Shown here: positions 23,767 to 36,607 of the stretch, in pieces | How positions within the stretch are numbered: position 1 is the first letter of the stretch | Layout: the number at the start of each line of letters is the position of its first letter | DNA from: Filosporella fistucella | Taxonomy: Eukaryota > Ascomycota > Leotiomycetes > Helotiales | Assembly: GCA_030077755.1 (NCBI GenBank) | Contig: JAQJZZ010000001.1 | Span: 124,001 to 188,000 of the forward strand | Length of the DNA: 64,000 nucleotides | Direction of reading: 5' to 3' | Program-made: the position numbers and the translations under genes | Notes under the pieces: model-generated | What the model was told of the DNA's origin: nothing | Seen by the model: only the letters and a program-made list of their open reading frames with translations | Databases searched by the model: none

Positions 23767-26700
23767 ATGACGATGAATAAAATGAACACTAGGGCAGAAT
23801 CTGGGCCAGTATTGAGGCGAACGATCTCAGAACTGCGAGCTGACCTTCTCTGGCGAGCCACAACATCTCCCGACTGCCAGGCCACGGATCTGTATAATGC
23901 TTGCCAGGAAACTTTACAGAGACAGCTTCACATTGTGTTTGACGGTACTAAAATAGCTGGAAGCCATGTGAAATCAATCTTAATGCCCGTCGCAAGAGAG
24001 TTGGACGACCAGTGGCTTCGTTTTGAGATGTGGTCGTCAAATTTGGAAATCCAGAGGGACAGCCTCACCAACAAAACTGCTAACGGAGCTTCCACCGAGG
24101 ATTTCTCCCACATTGTCGAGTTGATCAAAGAGCGATTAAACGCTATCATGAGTTTTTCGGCACGTATTTCGGATGATCTGAGAACGATGTTTAAGGTGTT
24201 TGGTTTGAATGAGGATGAAATGGATAGGTCTGACTGTCAGCTTTTTCCTCCTATCCCTATACTGACCTTCTTAGTCAATCCGATCTATTGCGAGAACATT
24301 CGAGCCAAATCATTGCGACAATTGCTGATATCAAACCACTCCTTCGAAATCAGCCTGCGCCTGAGGTTTCTTTGCCAGTTCGCTCACCGTCAAGGATCGC
24401 TCAGCAATCACCTCGAATGGGACTGCACAGGAATAATTCTGTCCCACAAACGCTTGTGAGAACGCAGTGGGAGAACCCCCCATTACCCACGCCCACTCCA
24501 TCCCAAAGGTCCGACAGTCGCTCTAATGGAGATGGATTTACGCAAGGCCTTCAAGAAATGTTCCCTGAGCTCTATGGCAGTATCGATGCTGAGCCTATCA
24601 AGACTTCCACTGCCCCTGCAACTGGCGGCCTTCCTCCTACGCCGAATAGCGACGAAGCTCGTTCACGAAGCAGCATGACTGCATCAGATCGAGGTGGACG
24701 TCTTCGATTAGGTGCACGGTTCTCTGGTATGGCTTGCCCAGCAGATCTACTGAAGGGGAAGCTGGACATGCTTGTGGCAAAGAACTTTCATGATGACGAC
24801 TGGCTTTATACTCTGCAACCAAATCTCGACGAAATACTTGACAAAGATTGGCTGGACAGTTTGTTCTCGTGTAATTGCTCTCAGTGCGGACTTTCGAGAA
24901 GCTTGGCAATATCTTCATCCGGGATTACCCCACAATTTGTCCCGTCCGACAGGATTAAGAGTGTGCAAAAGCTGCTAGCATTGTGTATTCTTGCATCAAG
25001 GCCCTTTTTGATTTGCATGTTCATTGGGAGTAACTACACCGATGCAAGATTTGATCTTTGCAGGTCTGAGATAAAACTGGTCGAAGAAGCTGGAATACCC
25101 CTAGAGGGCGCGAGAATTCTTCTTCAAACTAAAGGCTTCTTCTTCGGAGTGAGCATCGTAAGATACCTAAGATCAACCAACTCAACGGATAGCCCTTCAG
25201 AAAAAGAGACGAGATGGCTGCGCGAAGAGATGCTTCGGTTGATACAGAAACTCGCCATGGACCCGACTAGAGGAATGCGAGAGCCGATTCGGATCAGCCA
25301 GCTTATATTTGAAAAGACCTGGGGCATGGCAACTGATAGAATGAACGAGTTTTTCCCCGAAGTATGGGATGGCCCTGTCTCGGTTCATTCAGTTGGCTTA
25401 CTGATCTTGGATATGTTGTGCTTTATGGCCGAGGGAGGTAAGATGGTGTTGTGGCTAGACGGGTTACGTCCGCGAGATACCCGATCACTTGATTGGGTTC
25501 GAAAAATGGAGAAAAATAAACTTGAGAGTATAGAACAGGACGAGGATTTGGCCAGAGCGTTCCAGATTGCGTGGATTGTCGCTCAACCACGAGGCCGATT
25601 TGGTCTTAGTGGCGGTGAAGAGGAGGGGTACCATTATATTGCACGGCATTTCAGCAAGATCTGGTCTCGCGGGTATGATGAAGAGCCTTTGAGACCTCCC
25701 AAGCCTCAAGTTTCATTTCGAGCTCCAGATGTACTCAGTATCACATCAAAAACATCGAAAGCCTCAAGAAAGACCAGTGCGACTTCAATCATACCATATG
25801 AAGAAATTGTTGAGCCGCAAGTCAGATGGCTGTGAGTAACATTCTCTATGTATCCATGAATGCTGATTGAGATTTAGATTTCTACGTTATGGGAAAGAAG
25901 GGGCAAATGAGAAAGATACAGCATGCCAGATTCGAATCTTCAAATCCAATTCTGGTCGTATTCGTTTCGATATATACGCATTTGAAGAAGATCCCACGGC
26001 CTATACTTCAGAATATGGTAGTTTCTCCTCCACTAATCCTCGTGGACTTATATTAATGACCTGCAAGAGAAGATAGAAGGGCTATGCTTCGTGCCTATTC
26101 ACAATTTCGATGTTACTTTAGCAGAATATCATGCAAAGCTGCAGCCTAGAGAAGGATCTACAAGGGACCTGAGGATACCATATGTGTTCAAATTTAAGGC
26201 GAAAGAAGGTACTGTAGTATTAATCACACTCTTTTCGTTGTTCTATGACTGAATTTTATAGATGTTCAAATATTCCAACAAGCTCTTACATGCAGAGTCA
26301 TTGAAACAAGGTAGATGCGCCTTTGTTGTGTCCGAACGATCCGATGGCTAATACATTAAGTTTCTCTCTCAGTCGGGGCACATTTGAAGGTGCAGCCGAT
26401 ATCAGTTTACGATTTTGGGACAAGAAACACTCTGGAATCGAGTCGTTTGATGCTGGCGCGATAGAAATATGGAGGGTGATGCCATCACAGCAGCTTGTGA
26501 GTTCTTGGGAGCTTAGCTATAGAGAGTTGGAGCTGACAGAATAAGGCAAAGGTGCTAGAGGAAGACAAAATGGGACGACGTGGACCAAAAGATCATCCAC
26601 TCCGATTCGAAATCGCGATTTTTTCTAAGCAGATGCTTTTCATTCTTTCAGGTAAATGCTCATCTACCACCTTCACGGCTCTGCTAATTGCTGATAGTGA

Positions 26701-26984
26701 GATCTCTGTTCATGATTCAAGATTGGGATAGTCAAGGTCTTCTGATCAGTCCCAAAGATGATACCCGCTCATCTGCTCTGGTTGGAAGGATTCTACGACC
26801 AAAGGTCCTTGATGATGAAACCCTCTACCCTGGTCTGCCAGTTTTTCAACAACCTCCTTACCAATTTCCCGATCACGGGGAAAGGACAACGTGCAAGACA
26901 CTCAAAGTACGGTTTGCAGACAAAACAAATAGAGGTAATAAAAACTGGCCTGAGCAGGATAAACAAAAACTGACTCGATCATAG
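23767..26984 (+). CDS. hypothetical protein, 954 residues
   Basis: Eight exons (23767-24227, 24275-25831, 25878-26017, 26068-26208, 26262-26310, 26373-26496, 26546-26651, 26698-26984) join in frame through canonical GT-AG introns to 954 residues, which is strong evidence for a real gene although I do not recognise it. The N-terminal 150 residues are helical (LKRTISEL-like start, then ELDDQWLRFEMWSSNLE and IKERLNAIMSF). A Pro/Ser-rich linker of about 130 residues contains PLPTPTPSQRS. The middle is a globular alpha-rich region with a CNCSQC cluster, and the C-terminal 260 residues are beta-rich with short exons. No signal peptide or membrane segment. Start at ATG 23767; another Met follows two codons later. 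A signalling or scaffold role is only a guess from the layout. Confidence 0.85.
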
Positions 26985-27657
26985 ATAACTTCCGAAATTT
27001 CCTCGTAAAAAGATATAACATCATCCGCATATAAATGATTTTATTGGTGGGATCAAAATATTTTGGAGTTTTATACTATACCCTGAATGAACAAGCATTT
27101 CCATGCCGTCTGCATACCTCCACACTTTGGTGCAAATCCGGGGTCATATCATTGATGCCCGCATCGGTTTGATCAAAACCAACCCACTTCCCTAGGTAAT
27201 TTGCGTGGAACCAATAATGAAACCTATCGCACCAATCTCCAACAGCCACGTCTGAGACCTTCAAATAATCTCGTAGCTCAGCTCATTTGCGGCTGCTAAC
27301 GTACGCCCGAAAGCCATGAACGCCACACGACTGATAAGAGAACAATGCAATTTTACTGGACTGCCACCTGACGATTCAACCGAGAATCATACAAGGGTTT
27401 TGGTGAGCCTCATGCAGGAGATTTCGTAGGCGTTTTCTTAGCGCCAGTGTCAACATTGGGATTTTTCCTGGTCGTGCATTTTGCCTTGCTTCACAGTCTG
27501 CCGTGGGACGATGCGAAAGGGCTGTGACTGAGAGGCTGATTTTGGATGGGACTTGATGTGTTTTCAACCCCTACTGTAATATATTTTGATCTTCGACTCT
27601 CTCGTTAATTAACACTTTGTCTAACGAAAGTTGGTGGCAGTAAACAATTCGTTCATT
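26985..27657. other. intergenic region
   Basis: About 0.67 kb between two plus-strand genes. No gene or repeat seen. It should contain the ammonium-transporter promoter. Confidence 0.45.
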
Positions 27658-29548
27658 ATGGCTGTAGGTTGACCATTCTAGTAGGTGCCGAAAGATTATA
27701 CTGATATTCTGCAGGGAGGTCTGGATAATCCGGGCGACTATGCCTGGATTATGGCTTCGACAGCGTTGGTGTTCATGATGGTTCCTGGTCTCGCATTGTT
27801 CTACGCTGGTCTTCGCAGTCAAAGTACCGCTCTCTCACTTATATATCTAAGTTTAATGACAGTCGCTTTGGTTTACTTGCAGGTGCGATTTAATTGTCGA
27901 TTTTGACACAACAGACTGACATTCTCAGTGGTTCTTGTTTGGCTACTCCCTGGTCTTCACGACAACGTCAACGAATGGTTTCATTGGAAACTTCGCTAAT
28001 GGAGTATTTCTCGGCACATTTTCACCTGATGCATTTGCAGGAATACATTCAAGCGGCTCTCCAGCTCTGCTTTTTGGCCTGTTCCAAGGGATGTTCGCTT
28101 CATTCACGTTAGTGAACTATTCCTTCTTTATAAATATTTCTAACTTATGATTAGAGTTGCACTCATCACAGGCGTTATTGCTGAAAAAGGACGACTCGCG
28201 CCTTTCCTCGTTTTCGCATTCATTTGGACCACAATAGTCTACGACCCCATCGCATATTGGATGTGGAATGCAAATGGATGGGGCAATAAATGGGGTGCCC
28301 TTGACTGGGCAGGTGGAACACCAGTTCATATCGCCAGCGGAGCTGCTTCTCTTGCATATACCATTGTTCTGCGACATATTCGCAAAGCCTCCAACACGGC
28401 AGATGGAGAGGGGGAAAAGGACGCAGCAGTTGCTGAGAGCGGCCTGGCGAGTCATAATAATACATATGCGCTTCTGGGTACGATGTTGGTATGGTTTGGA
28501 TGGTTTGGATTTAATGCTGGGAGTGAGTTGCACGCGAATATGAGGGCTGCAAGTGCGTTTATGTGCACGAATGTGGCGGCTTGTGTAGGCGGGATTACAT
28601 ATACGATGCTTGAACGATTCGTGGCGGGGCAGAAGTGGAGTGGGTTGGGTTTCTGTACCGGAGTTTTTACAGGGTTGATTGTCATCACTCCTGGGGCTGG
28701 ACATGTAAGATCTCAATTCGTTAAAGTACGGGCGGAGCAATACTGATTTCGACAGGTGCCAATGTGGGCTTCGTTGATCTTTGGATTCACTGGAACTGTC
28801 CTCATCTACTCTATCCAATCGAGTCAACGATTGAAGAGGTATCTAGAGGAACCACTTGATATTTCAATCTTGCACGGTGCTGGTGGATTGTGGGGCATGT
28901 TCCTCACAGGGATTTTTGCGGAGTGAGACTTCTCCCTTCCCTACTGACATTACTAACAATCATGAAGTCAAAAAGTTGCCGCTATCGATGACCCCTCGGA
29001 GAAGGGAGGAGCTATCAATGGTAACGCGAAACAAATTGGGTATGTTCTATGTTCAAATTGAAATACGGTTTCTGACTATTGGAAGTATTCAATTCGCCAG
29101 CGGCTTCGCAGCCTTCTTCTACTCCTTCGTCGTCACCATGATAATCCTAGTCATCATCCATTGTCTCTCCGCCTACTTCCCCACTCTCAAGCTTCGAGCT
29201 TCACCTTTACCGAACCAGAACTACATCCGACTCGATGCTCAAGAGCTTGAAGATCCCGATGCCGTAAGCTTCATCCTCTCTCATCCAGACCAGGACACTG
29301 ATGAGAAATAGTATATGATTACATGCAACCATCCTGGCTCTCATAGCCGCAACGTCTCAATCTCCCCTCCTCAGACTTCCTCGCAGGAAGGTAGGGTGCC
29401 ACCTGCTTTCTATGAAATGGATACAATTAGAAGGCCTGCGGTCCAGGCGACGATCGAGGATATAAGACCGGATACGCCACAGCCGAGAGAAGCAAGACAA
29501 TCGCACATGTCGGAGCATAGTAGTACAGTAGAGAGAACAGTATCGTAG
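27658..29548 (+). CDS. MEP/AMT-type ammonium transporter
   Basis: Ammonium permease of the Mep/Amt/Rh family. Clear exons are 27685-27882, 27929-28107, 28155-28704, 28756-28922, 28968-29039 and 29086 onward. The family landmarks are GDYAWIMASTALV, GLALFYAGL, YLQWFLFGYSLVF, the first pore His in VHIASGAASLAY, GWFGFNAGSE and the second pore His in LHGAGGLWG. The N terminus is unresolved: the ATG at 27658 encodes Met-Ala, then 21 nt with in-frame stops (27664-27684, starting GT and ending AG) precede VPKDYTD. At the 3' end the frame either stops at 29311 or splices out a 48 nt GTAAGC...TAG intron (29264-29311) and continues in frame to 29548 with a Ser/Pro-rich cytosolic tail; I favour the latter. 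Predicted length is about 465 or 528 residues. Confidence 0.9.
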
Positions 29549-29801
29549 TTGGGATACTTGGGGAATAGACTGATTATCGTGGATTGAGATAGGAGTTTTC
29601 TTTCGTGTAATATATTTTCCCTGATATATTTGCAAATACATGATAATTGAATAATATGCAGATATAAGTAGAAAAAATACAACCAAGAAACGCATATTCG
29701 CTATGCATTCCCAAAGTCACTCCCGGCACCCCATTGGGAAATATCCCATGAAACAGAACGTCCAAAACACCAAATGCAAAACCCGTGCCAAGTGACAGCT
29801 T

Positions 29802-32157
29802 TCAATACGTTACCTTTAGAGTATGACTTCCCCCATTGCCTTGCAATGTAAGTGTCTGCGTCGTGGAGTTATAGGTCGATTGCTCCAGCACTTTACTTTC
29901 CCCCTCGCCCTCATACGAGACAGTTGGTTCCTTTCCGTCAGCGCCGGGAAGGACAAGCTATTCACGGTCAAGTTAGCAAAAGTACTTCCACAATCCTACA
30001 CCTGTTGGGACTCTCATATAGGTATCAAACCAAAGAAAACCAACATACCGTCCCTGTAGTCCCAGCCGGCACCCCCCAAGCAACCGTATACCCCCCCTCC
30101 ACAACCTCCCACCTAGCACTATACTTTCCCAACGGCGTCGTGAATCCCGCCTCCGCGAACGTTAGATCCCCAAACTGAGGTGCAAGACTCCACGTACTGC
30201 CGCCCGGCCCAGTCACCGTTAATCCAACAATAAAGGACGTCAGAGCATCTGTAGGACCTGTGCCCCAGCCGTGAGCATGAGAGGTATAGGAATAATCATT
30301 TGCGTAGCCGGTGGTAGAGCGGTAGCCGAAAGATCCGTCTGAGAGATAGCCTTCGATGCATGTTGATGCTGTTCCGAAAGGGGAGGAGAGATACCAGCCC
30401 CAGGCGCGACGGATGAGGTCTAGTGCTCTGGATGCTTGGCGGGCTGCTAGATGGCCTTTTATTTCGTAGGATTGGCCGAATCCTTGGGGTGTTAGAATGT
30501 TTGACGCTGAAAGAGTAGGGGAGTGTACCGACGAGGTTATTGGGCAGTTCTGGGGCGACGGCACCGATGGAAATCCAGTTTTTGGTTAGGGAAGTCGAGA
30601 TACTTTGGATTGTTGAGGCGGAGGCGACAGAGAAGAGGAGGGCGAGAGAGTTGGCGTCTTGGGGGTGGATGGAGGCGTCTGTGGAGGTATCTTTGAATGC
30701 ACTTGATATTATTAGCTTTGAAAGTCCAAGAAAAGAGGGGGGATATACCCAGCTGCTGTATCATAATTATTAGCATTAACAGCCGTTTTCAACGTCGCTG
30801 CCATCGAGTTCCATGTACTCGCACTCGCCGTATCGCCATACCACCCAGCTAATTGTGCTCCGGAGACAAGCACTTTATACATTAGCATATTAGCTTCGGA
30901 GTTATATCCTCCCTGGTTTAATCTCCCCCAGTCGTTGTTTCCAGTGACGAATAGCAGTCCTGTATGATCGATCTTCACGGTGATGAAATCCATGGCTTTC
31001 TTGAACTTCTCGTAAATGGTGGTGAGCCAGTTTTTGTCGTTCGTCCAGAGGAAGTAATCGTATGTGCCGATCAGTGTGGCCATGTGGTATGTATCTGAGC
31101 CATATATATTGATACCTGGCCCGGCAAATGGAAGTTCTCCTTCGCTGGTCTGGAGGGGTGTCAGTATTTTTCACGTAAATTTCAGTGAACTCACTTGGTC
31201 CGTATAAAGCACTTGCAATGTTTCAGCAACTCCCTCCCAGTCTCCAGTACTGACTAGAATACTTGGAACTGCAATACCAAGATCTCCAGGCCATACTGTT
31301 CTATCTCTCTTGCTGCCATCTACATATAAAGTCGTTACGCTAGTTCCGAGACTCAAATCCTGGTTATTTTCCCAACCTCCTCCTAGGATTGGAAAGGCTC
31401 GTCCTGTAGAAGGGGGGATGGCATTTGTTTGCAAAGTGTATGCTCCAGAGTACCAGATCTTATTCAAAAGTTCGTCACTGCACGAGAAATATCCCTTATA
31501 GGCTCTGAGATTCGACCAGCTTGGCTGGAAGGCGATTTCAACTGTGATATCTTGGATGCTGATTGAGAAGTTGGATGCGCTTGTCTCGGAGAAGAGCGTC
31601 AGATAGCGGAAACCTCCTCTTAGTTTGTCGTCTGGCATGGTATAGTTTGCTTCCTTAGTCGTGGCGACATTTGCAAGAAGAAATCCATCGGGTTGGAAGG
31701 AACCATTAGAAGAATCTGACCACTCCCCAGTCCAATTCTTTGCTTCAGTGAAGGCTAGACCTAGATTTCCAGTGCCTTGAGCACTGTAAGTGACTGTCAC
31801 AATCCCACCCACCAACTTGCCAAAATCAAAAATCAGCTGCGAACCATTTCCCTTTAGTACGGCGGGTCCAGGGAAATTCTGAACGTTTCCTCCAGCTGGG
31901 GCATAAAAACTGACGGGAGACGTTGTTCGGCTGCCTGGAGAATAATTGTATTTGTCCCAGGAACCTGGAAATGCTGCTGAAGAAGGACCTGTGCATGCGG
32001 TGTTCCGCCAACATCCAGCTGCCAATACGACTGATTTGGATGACTGCTGAGAAAGGAGCGCCACGAGAGTGACGAGGAAACCGAGAAAAAACATTATGGT
32101 TATAACTACCCATCGGTTAGCCGGCAAGTACTCTATCTTCTTGGATTCCCACTTCAT
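29802..32157 (-). CDS. GH78 alpha-L-rhamnosidase-like protein, membrane-anchored
   Basis: Probable alpha-L-rhamnosidase (GH78, (alpha/alpha)6 barrel), releasing terminal rhamnose from pectin side chains or plant glycosides. Exons complement 31195-32157, 30749-31149, 30529-30701, 30049-30506 and 29802-29957 total exactly 717 codons (716 residues). The start at 32157 (MKWESKKIEY) lacks a cleavable leader and has a signal-anchor (WVVITIMFFLGFLVTLVALL), unlike typical secreted GH78. The catalytic-region motif is SKRDRTVWPGDLGIAV; GAVAPELP and a beta-sandwich tail with a Ser/Thr-rich end follow. The third join requires removal of only 22 nt (30507-30528), abnormally short for an intron; a longer alternative donor would delete the conserved GAVAPELP. 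Either the locus has an indel or this is a real ultra-short intron. Confidence 0.85.
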
Positions 32158-35100
32158 GATGCCATCCAAAGAGTCATAGATATCTCTAGCAGAGGAAAAA
32201 CAACGGACCTACCTTAGGTGAATACTATAACATAACGATTCATACAGTAACAGAGTAAAGAAGAGCGCCTGACAGAGAGAAGTCAGGAACGAAAAGAACA
32301 AGACATACTGTACCTTCCGCAAGACTTTATGTCTTGGACATCAGAAATAAAATTACAGAGCTAGCCCTGGTCAATCATCTGACGCCGCACCGGCTTTTCG
32401 TTCCCCTTTCTTAGTCGTATTGATACCTGTCGCTGCATCAAGGTCCACATCTGCATGCCGGGCAATCAGGCGACGAGATGATAGCCATGTTTGTATTGTT
32501 CCCCGGGATTATTTTCCTCGTTGTACAAGTACAACTCGTCATTTTCTGTGAGATGTGTGATTGTTTGCCCTCGGTCAGTTCTTGTTCTCGATGCAAGAAC
32601 AATCTCTGTCAACAACTACAAAACGCGAGTCGCGAGGAGGAGGTCGCGTGGGAGGAAGTGTATGACTAGTCGGAATATCTCCTGCCGAGATCGACATTCC
32701 CGCATCTTCAGCGGACCAGTCCAGTTCAAGGGTTTGGGCGTTTACTTGGGCGTAAAAGGCGCTTTAAGCTTAACAAAGAAATCGCAATCTCCAATTGTAC
32801 GCAACATACGGATGTTCAGGTACGGGTGTGGCTGTTCAGGAGGTATTGGCGCGGGGTAGCGGGTTATCTAGCTGAGTTAAGGGTAGTCCGGGCAGAGCAT
32901 CTCGTATGCTTGAGCGCTTCGTGGTGATTTCTATTTTTGTTGTATGATTTATTCGATGATGATATTAGATGCAACATCAAAGCGATGCAAGAGTATAATG
33001 CTGCAAAATTCTGCTTCCTTTTCTGATTGTGACCAAATAGAAAATTAAACGGTCAAGGACGACGTGCCATGATCATGAGGGTTGAAGTCTTCAGGGGTCG
33101 GCTGTTGTGTTCTACCCCTCCTTTTCCCCAGGTTTGCCTAGCCGAACCAACTACAGCCCCTATTACTTCACCCTGGTGTCAGCAAATATACTTGATCATA
33201 CTTGCAGCGAATCAGAGTGAGTGTTGGACAGAGCAAACCTTCGAGGGACATTGCAACAGGCCTTGCTTGACTTGTACCAGCTCATGCACATGCGTCTGAT
33301 GTTCGAGCAATTAAAAGCTTGAGCGTACATCTGGTTTTCACGTCATCCAGGGAGAGATCGGCAACGATAGCATGTGCTTTTACCTGGCTGATTCGGCATG
33401 CTCCCCACGGTCAGACCCTGATGATTTGATTCGAGGATTTTTGAATTTCATCTGATGTTCACTTTTAAGTAATTTCGAGTTAAGTGATGACGATGTGGGA
33501 TGGGTTGATGTCGTCGACTCATCGAAGATAGCCCTATCCGTCCCATACACTCCGTCACACTTGTCCAAAATGCGTGAGCATGACTTGGGTCTCGTCCAGA
33601 AAAGGCAGGTCATCATCTGAATTGGCAAATCTTCCGAACCGTGGTTGCGGCTGTCTACCATGCTCTCTGCGATATGAGTGCGTGGGCGGCTTGCTAGTTT
33701 TCTGGTGAAATCCCTATCATTAACCTTCATACAACATCTTTTTTTCATGTATTCAAGCTTCAATTTGAGAAATCTTAATGTTGGCAATTCATTCCGGTGA
33801 CATTTCAGCCTTAAGCAAATCATCCGTTCTCTCGCATCGTTTTGAATATACGATCATTGGTGAAAACGAAGACTCTGTTTAAATTCTACCTAAATTGAAC
33901 CAAATTTTCGGGGTCAGACTCGCATACAGCACGACGAAAATGTTTTCCGATGATTTTCTTTATCCCGATGGCTGTTTCATAGGGGAAAAATCAGCTGCTT
34001 GTATATTAGTTGCTGGATTGTCTCCGCAGCGACAGCGTCCTCGACAAGTCTTAAATGAGAGGTGATTTTTCTCACACACCAGAGCTTGCAATATCCAGGT
34101 CCACTGCAATCGTGAATGGCTCCGTTGAATTCCGGAGATGTGGAGCCACTCATCTTTGTTCATATACCCAGTATGAGACGGATTTGTTTTGGCAGTACTC
34201 GAGAGGCTTTCGAGAATAGACTTGCCCTTGATGTGGACATTGTGTTCTCTTCGGAGCTGCTTTCGAATGGGTCACCTCTTTCTGCGACTGGAAAATTCGA
34301 GATGAAGGTAAAGAAAAGAGACGAAAAATAGCGATTGCTATCTAAATAGCCTGACATTCCTCGAGATGGCAATGTGTCATCGAAGTAGCCATATCAGTAT
34401 TCAACAATTTGGTAAGTTTTCGAGTTAATTACACTTGCATAGGTCTCCCCTGCGATCCGGTGCATGGGATCTGTAACTTGAGCCCGTAGAGAATGATTGG
34501 TAATTCTGAGGGGTGTATAAAGAGGGCTTTGCCAGATCCTGCTCATGGGCATTAACTACTTTACATGTTGGAAAACAGTCATGATAACCTGGAAATGAAA
34601 CGTTCAAGAAGAAGCGGCTAGGTTTGGCTTGAACCATTCGCTGACATTTACCGCTTGGCTGGGTCAACCTTTTTCTAGGCTATTGAAGCTAATGACATGT
34701 AATTTGCGACCCTCTTAGACCATGTCTACTCCTTGAAATCAGAGCAAAAAATCCATATCAGGAGCCGTTTACGAGGATCGCACTTTGTATCAAGACGGAT
34801 TGCCTGCGTTGCCATGTTGGGACTCTGATATGCGACTGAAGAAGAAGATAAGGGTACAAGACTCAAGCCAGGCTTCGCCAAAGGGATATCATGACCCCAA
34901 TGCACCTACTGCGCGTCCTCAACGTTGTACGCGTTGGGCGACTTGCAGACACTGGATTCAATCCGCATTGAGAAAGGCTGTTGAAGGGATACGCAGACGC
35001 GATTCCAATTTGCAGGTGGCACTAACCGACTCCTGTCGGGCTGCTTTTCGTGAAATCAGTGGATAAAATCACTTTCGTCCCCGTCTCGCAGTTTTCGTCC

Positions 35101-36607
35101 GTCGAACAAAATTTGAGAGAAGATCTGGGGACCAGCGTTTAAGCAACATAAAGGTACAAAAGTTGGCGGTTCCGGCTCTCAGGCAGTCTTGGTATCACAT
35201 TCAGGTCGTGGAGATGAGTCATACCTACTGTTGCGTCTTGGACTGTTAAAGTCGATGATGTTGAAGGAAGAATGGTGTTGCCAAAATCAGAATGCAACTC
35301 TTATCTCCGACGTGAGACTAGCGCGTAGTCATGTAACCATCTGCTTCCCCTCCGCAATATCGAAGTTTTGTTTCCTTTGAGATATACACACTATGCTGCC
35401 ATCTATACGAGGAGATTACTATACGAGGAATGTTTAATAAAGGTAGGGGATGATATGTTTCTTCTTGGCAGGCAAGAACAACAAAAGAAATACACTTCCT
35501 GTATCCCGCCATCACATACGAATTGCAGAGACCGGGAGATAAGCATAGAAGACGGAAGGAGAATTATATCAGATGACAGGGTTGGTTTGATAAAGCAAGT
35601 TAAGGGGGACGGGTGATATTATGCTTGACTTTGAAAATGTGAAGCTAGCCGTGAAAGAATATAATGTAGTCGCAGCAAATCGTAGTATTACTTGATTTAC
35701 TAAAAAAGCAACCCATGTATAAGACAACTACATCATAGATTCTAAGTCCGTATCTCAATACACGTCTTAAAATAACCAAGAAATTAAGGTGCGGTAACAC
35801 AGGCACGAACCTAGTTCCAGGTTTCACCTACCAAGCCTACTCTAAAATTACATTTCTTGGCGCGATTCTAATCCAGTTCCTGAGCAGGTATGGGGTTTTC
35901 CGACTTGAGGATTTGATAACATAGGTTGAAAGCGGAAGATGCCGTATTTGTATTTATTTGGGGGTCGTGCTGGGAAACGTCACGGAGAGAGTGAGCGGAA
36001 AAGAGGGATGTTGTATGTGTGGATCTTCGGGACTTGGATCCAAGATGGAAATTGGAAATTGGAGATGGTAATGTAAACAGAACCACAAAATAATAACAAT
36101 AATAAAAGGAGGGTATGCAGCTGGTGGTCTTCAGTATTCATGGCATAATTGTCTAGGTGCTATGTACAGAAGGTCGAGCCCCTGGAATGATAAGTCAAAA
36201 CACAAAAAAATAGCTGAACACGAATATCACGTGACTAGTACAATAAACACTGATTTCAGTGCGCTTTTACAATAATTCAATTTGGAGATGAGCCACCTCT
36301 GCATGGAAATTTCAGGATGGGCTTGCTTCCGAGACATATGGAGTCATGCAGTTTCCTTTTGGCGTGGTCGTGAATGAATTTTGATTACAGTAGGATACTC
36401 TTATTTTTCCTACGAATATATTGGAAAAGAATGCGTGATTGAAAATGGAAATGGAAACGATGGGATGGGCACGTTCTGTGGCTTGCAATTGAAGTTTGAG
36501 TCTTCGATTCACCTACACGTATCTATGTTCACAACATGCTATTAGGAAATCTTCCACCATGAACGCAAAACAAAGTAACCACATTAGCAGAAAAGTGTCA
36601 GACCCAA
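32158..36607. other. long intergenic region
   Basis: About 4.4 kb without a supportable gene. Open frames near 32478-32669 (plus, one hydrophobic stretch), 33380-33823 (minus) and 34785-35066 (plus) lack domains, exon partners or leaders. A TCACGTGA box lies at 36237-36244. No transposon ends, tRNA or tandem repeats were recognised. Confidence 0.45.

Noticed and set aside
28117..28827. Minus-strand 236-codon frame
   Set aside because: Antisense shadow of the ammonium transporter exons.
32478..32669. 63-residue frame with a hydrophobic stretch
   Set aside because: Too short, no homology recognised, and no promoter or intron support.
33380..33823. Minus-strand 147-codon frame
   Set aside because: No domain and compositionally like random translation; left as intergenic.
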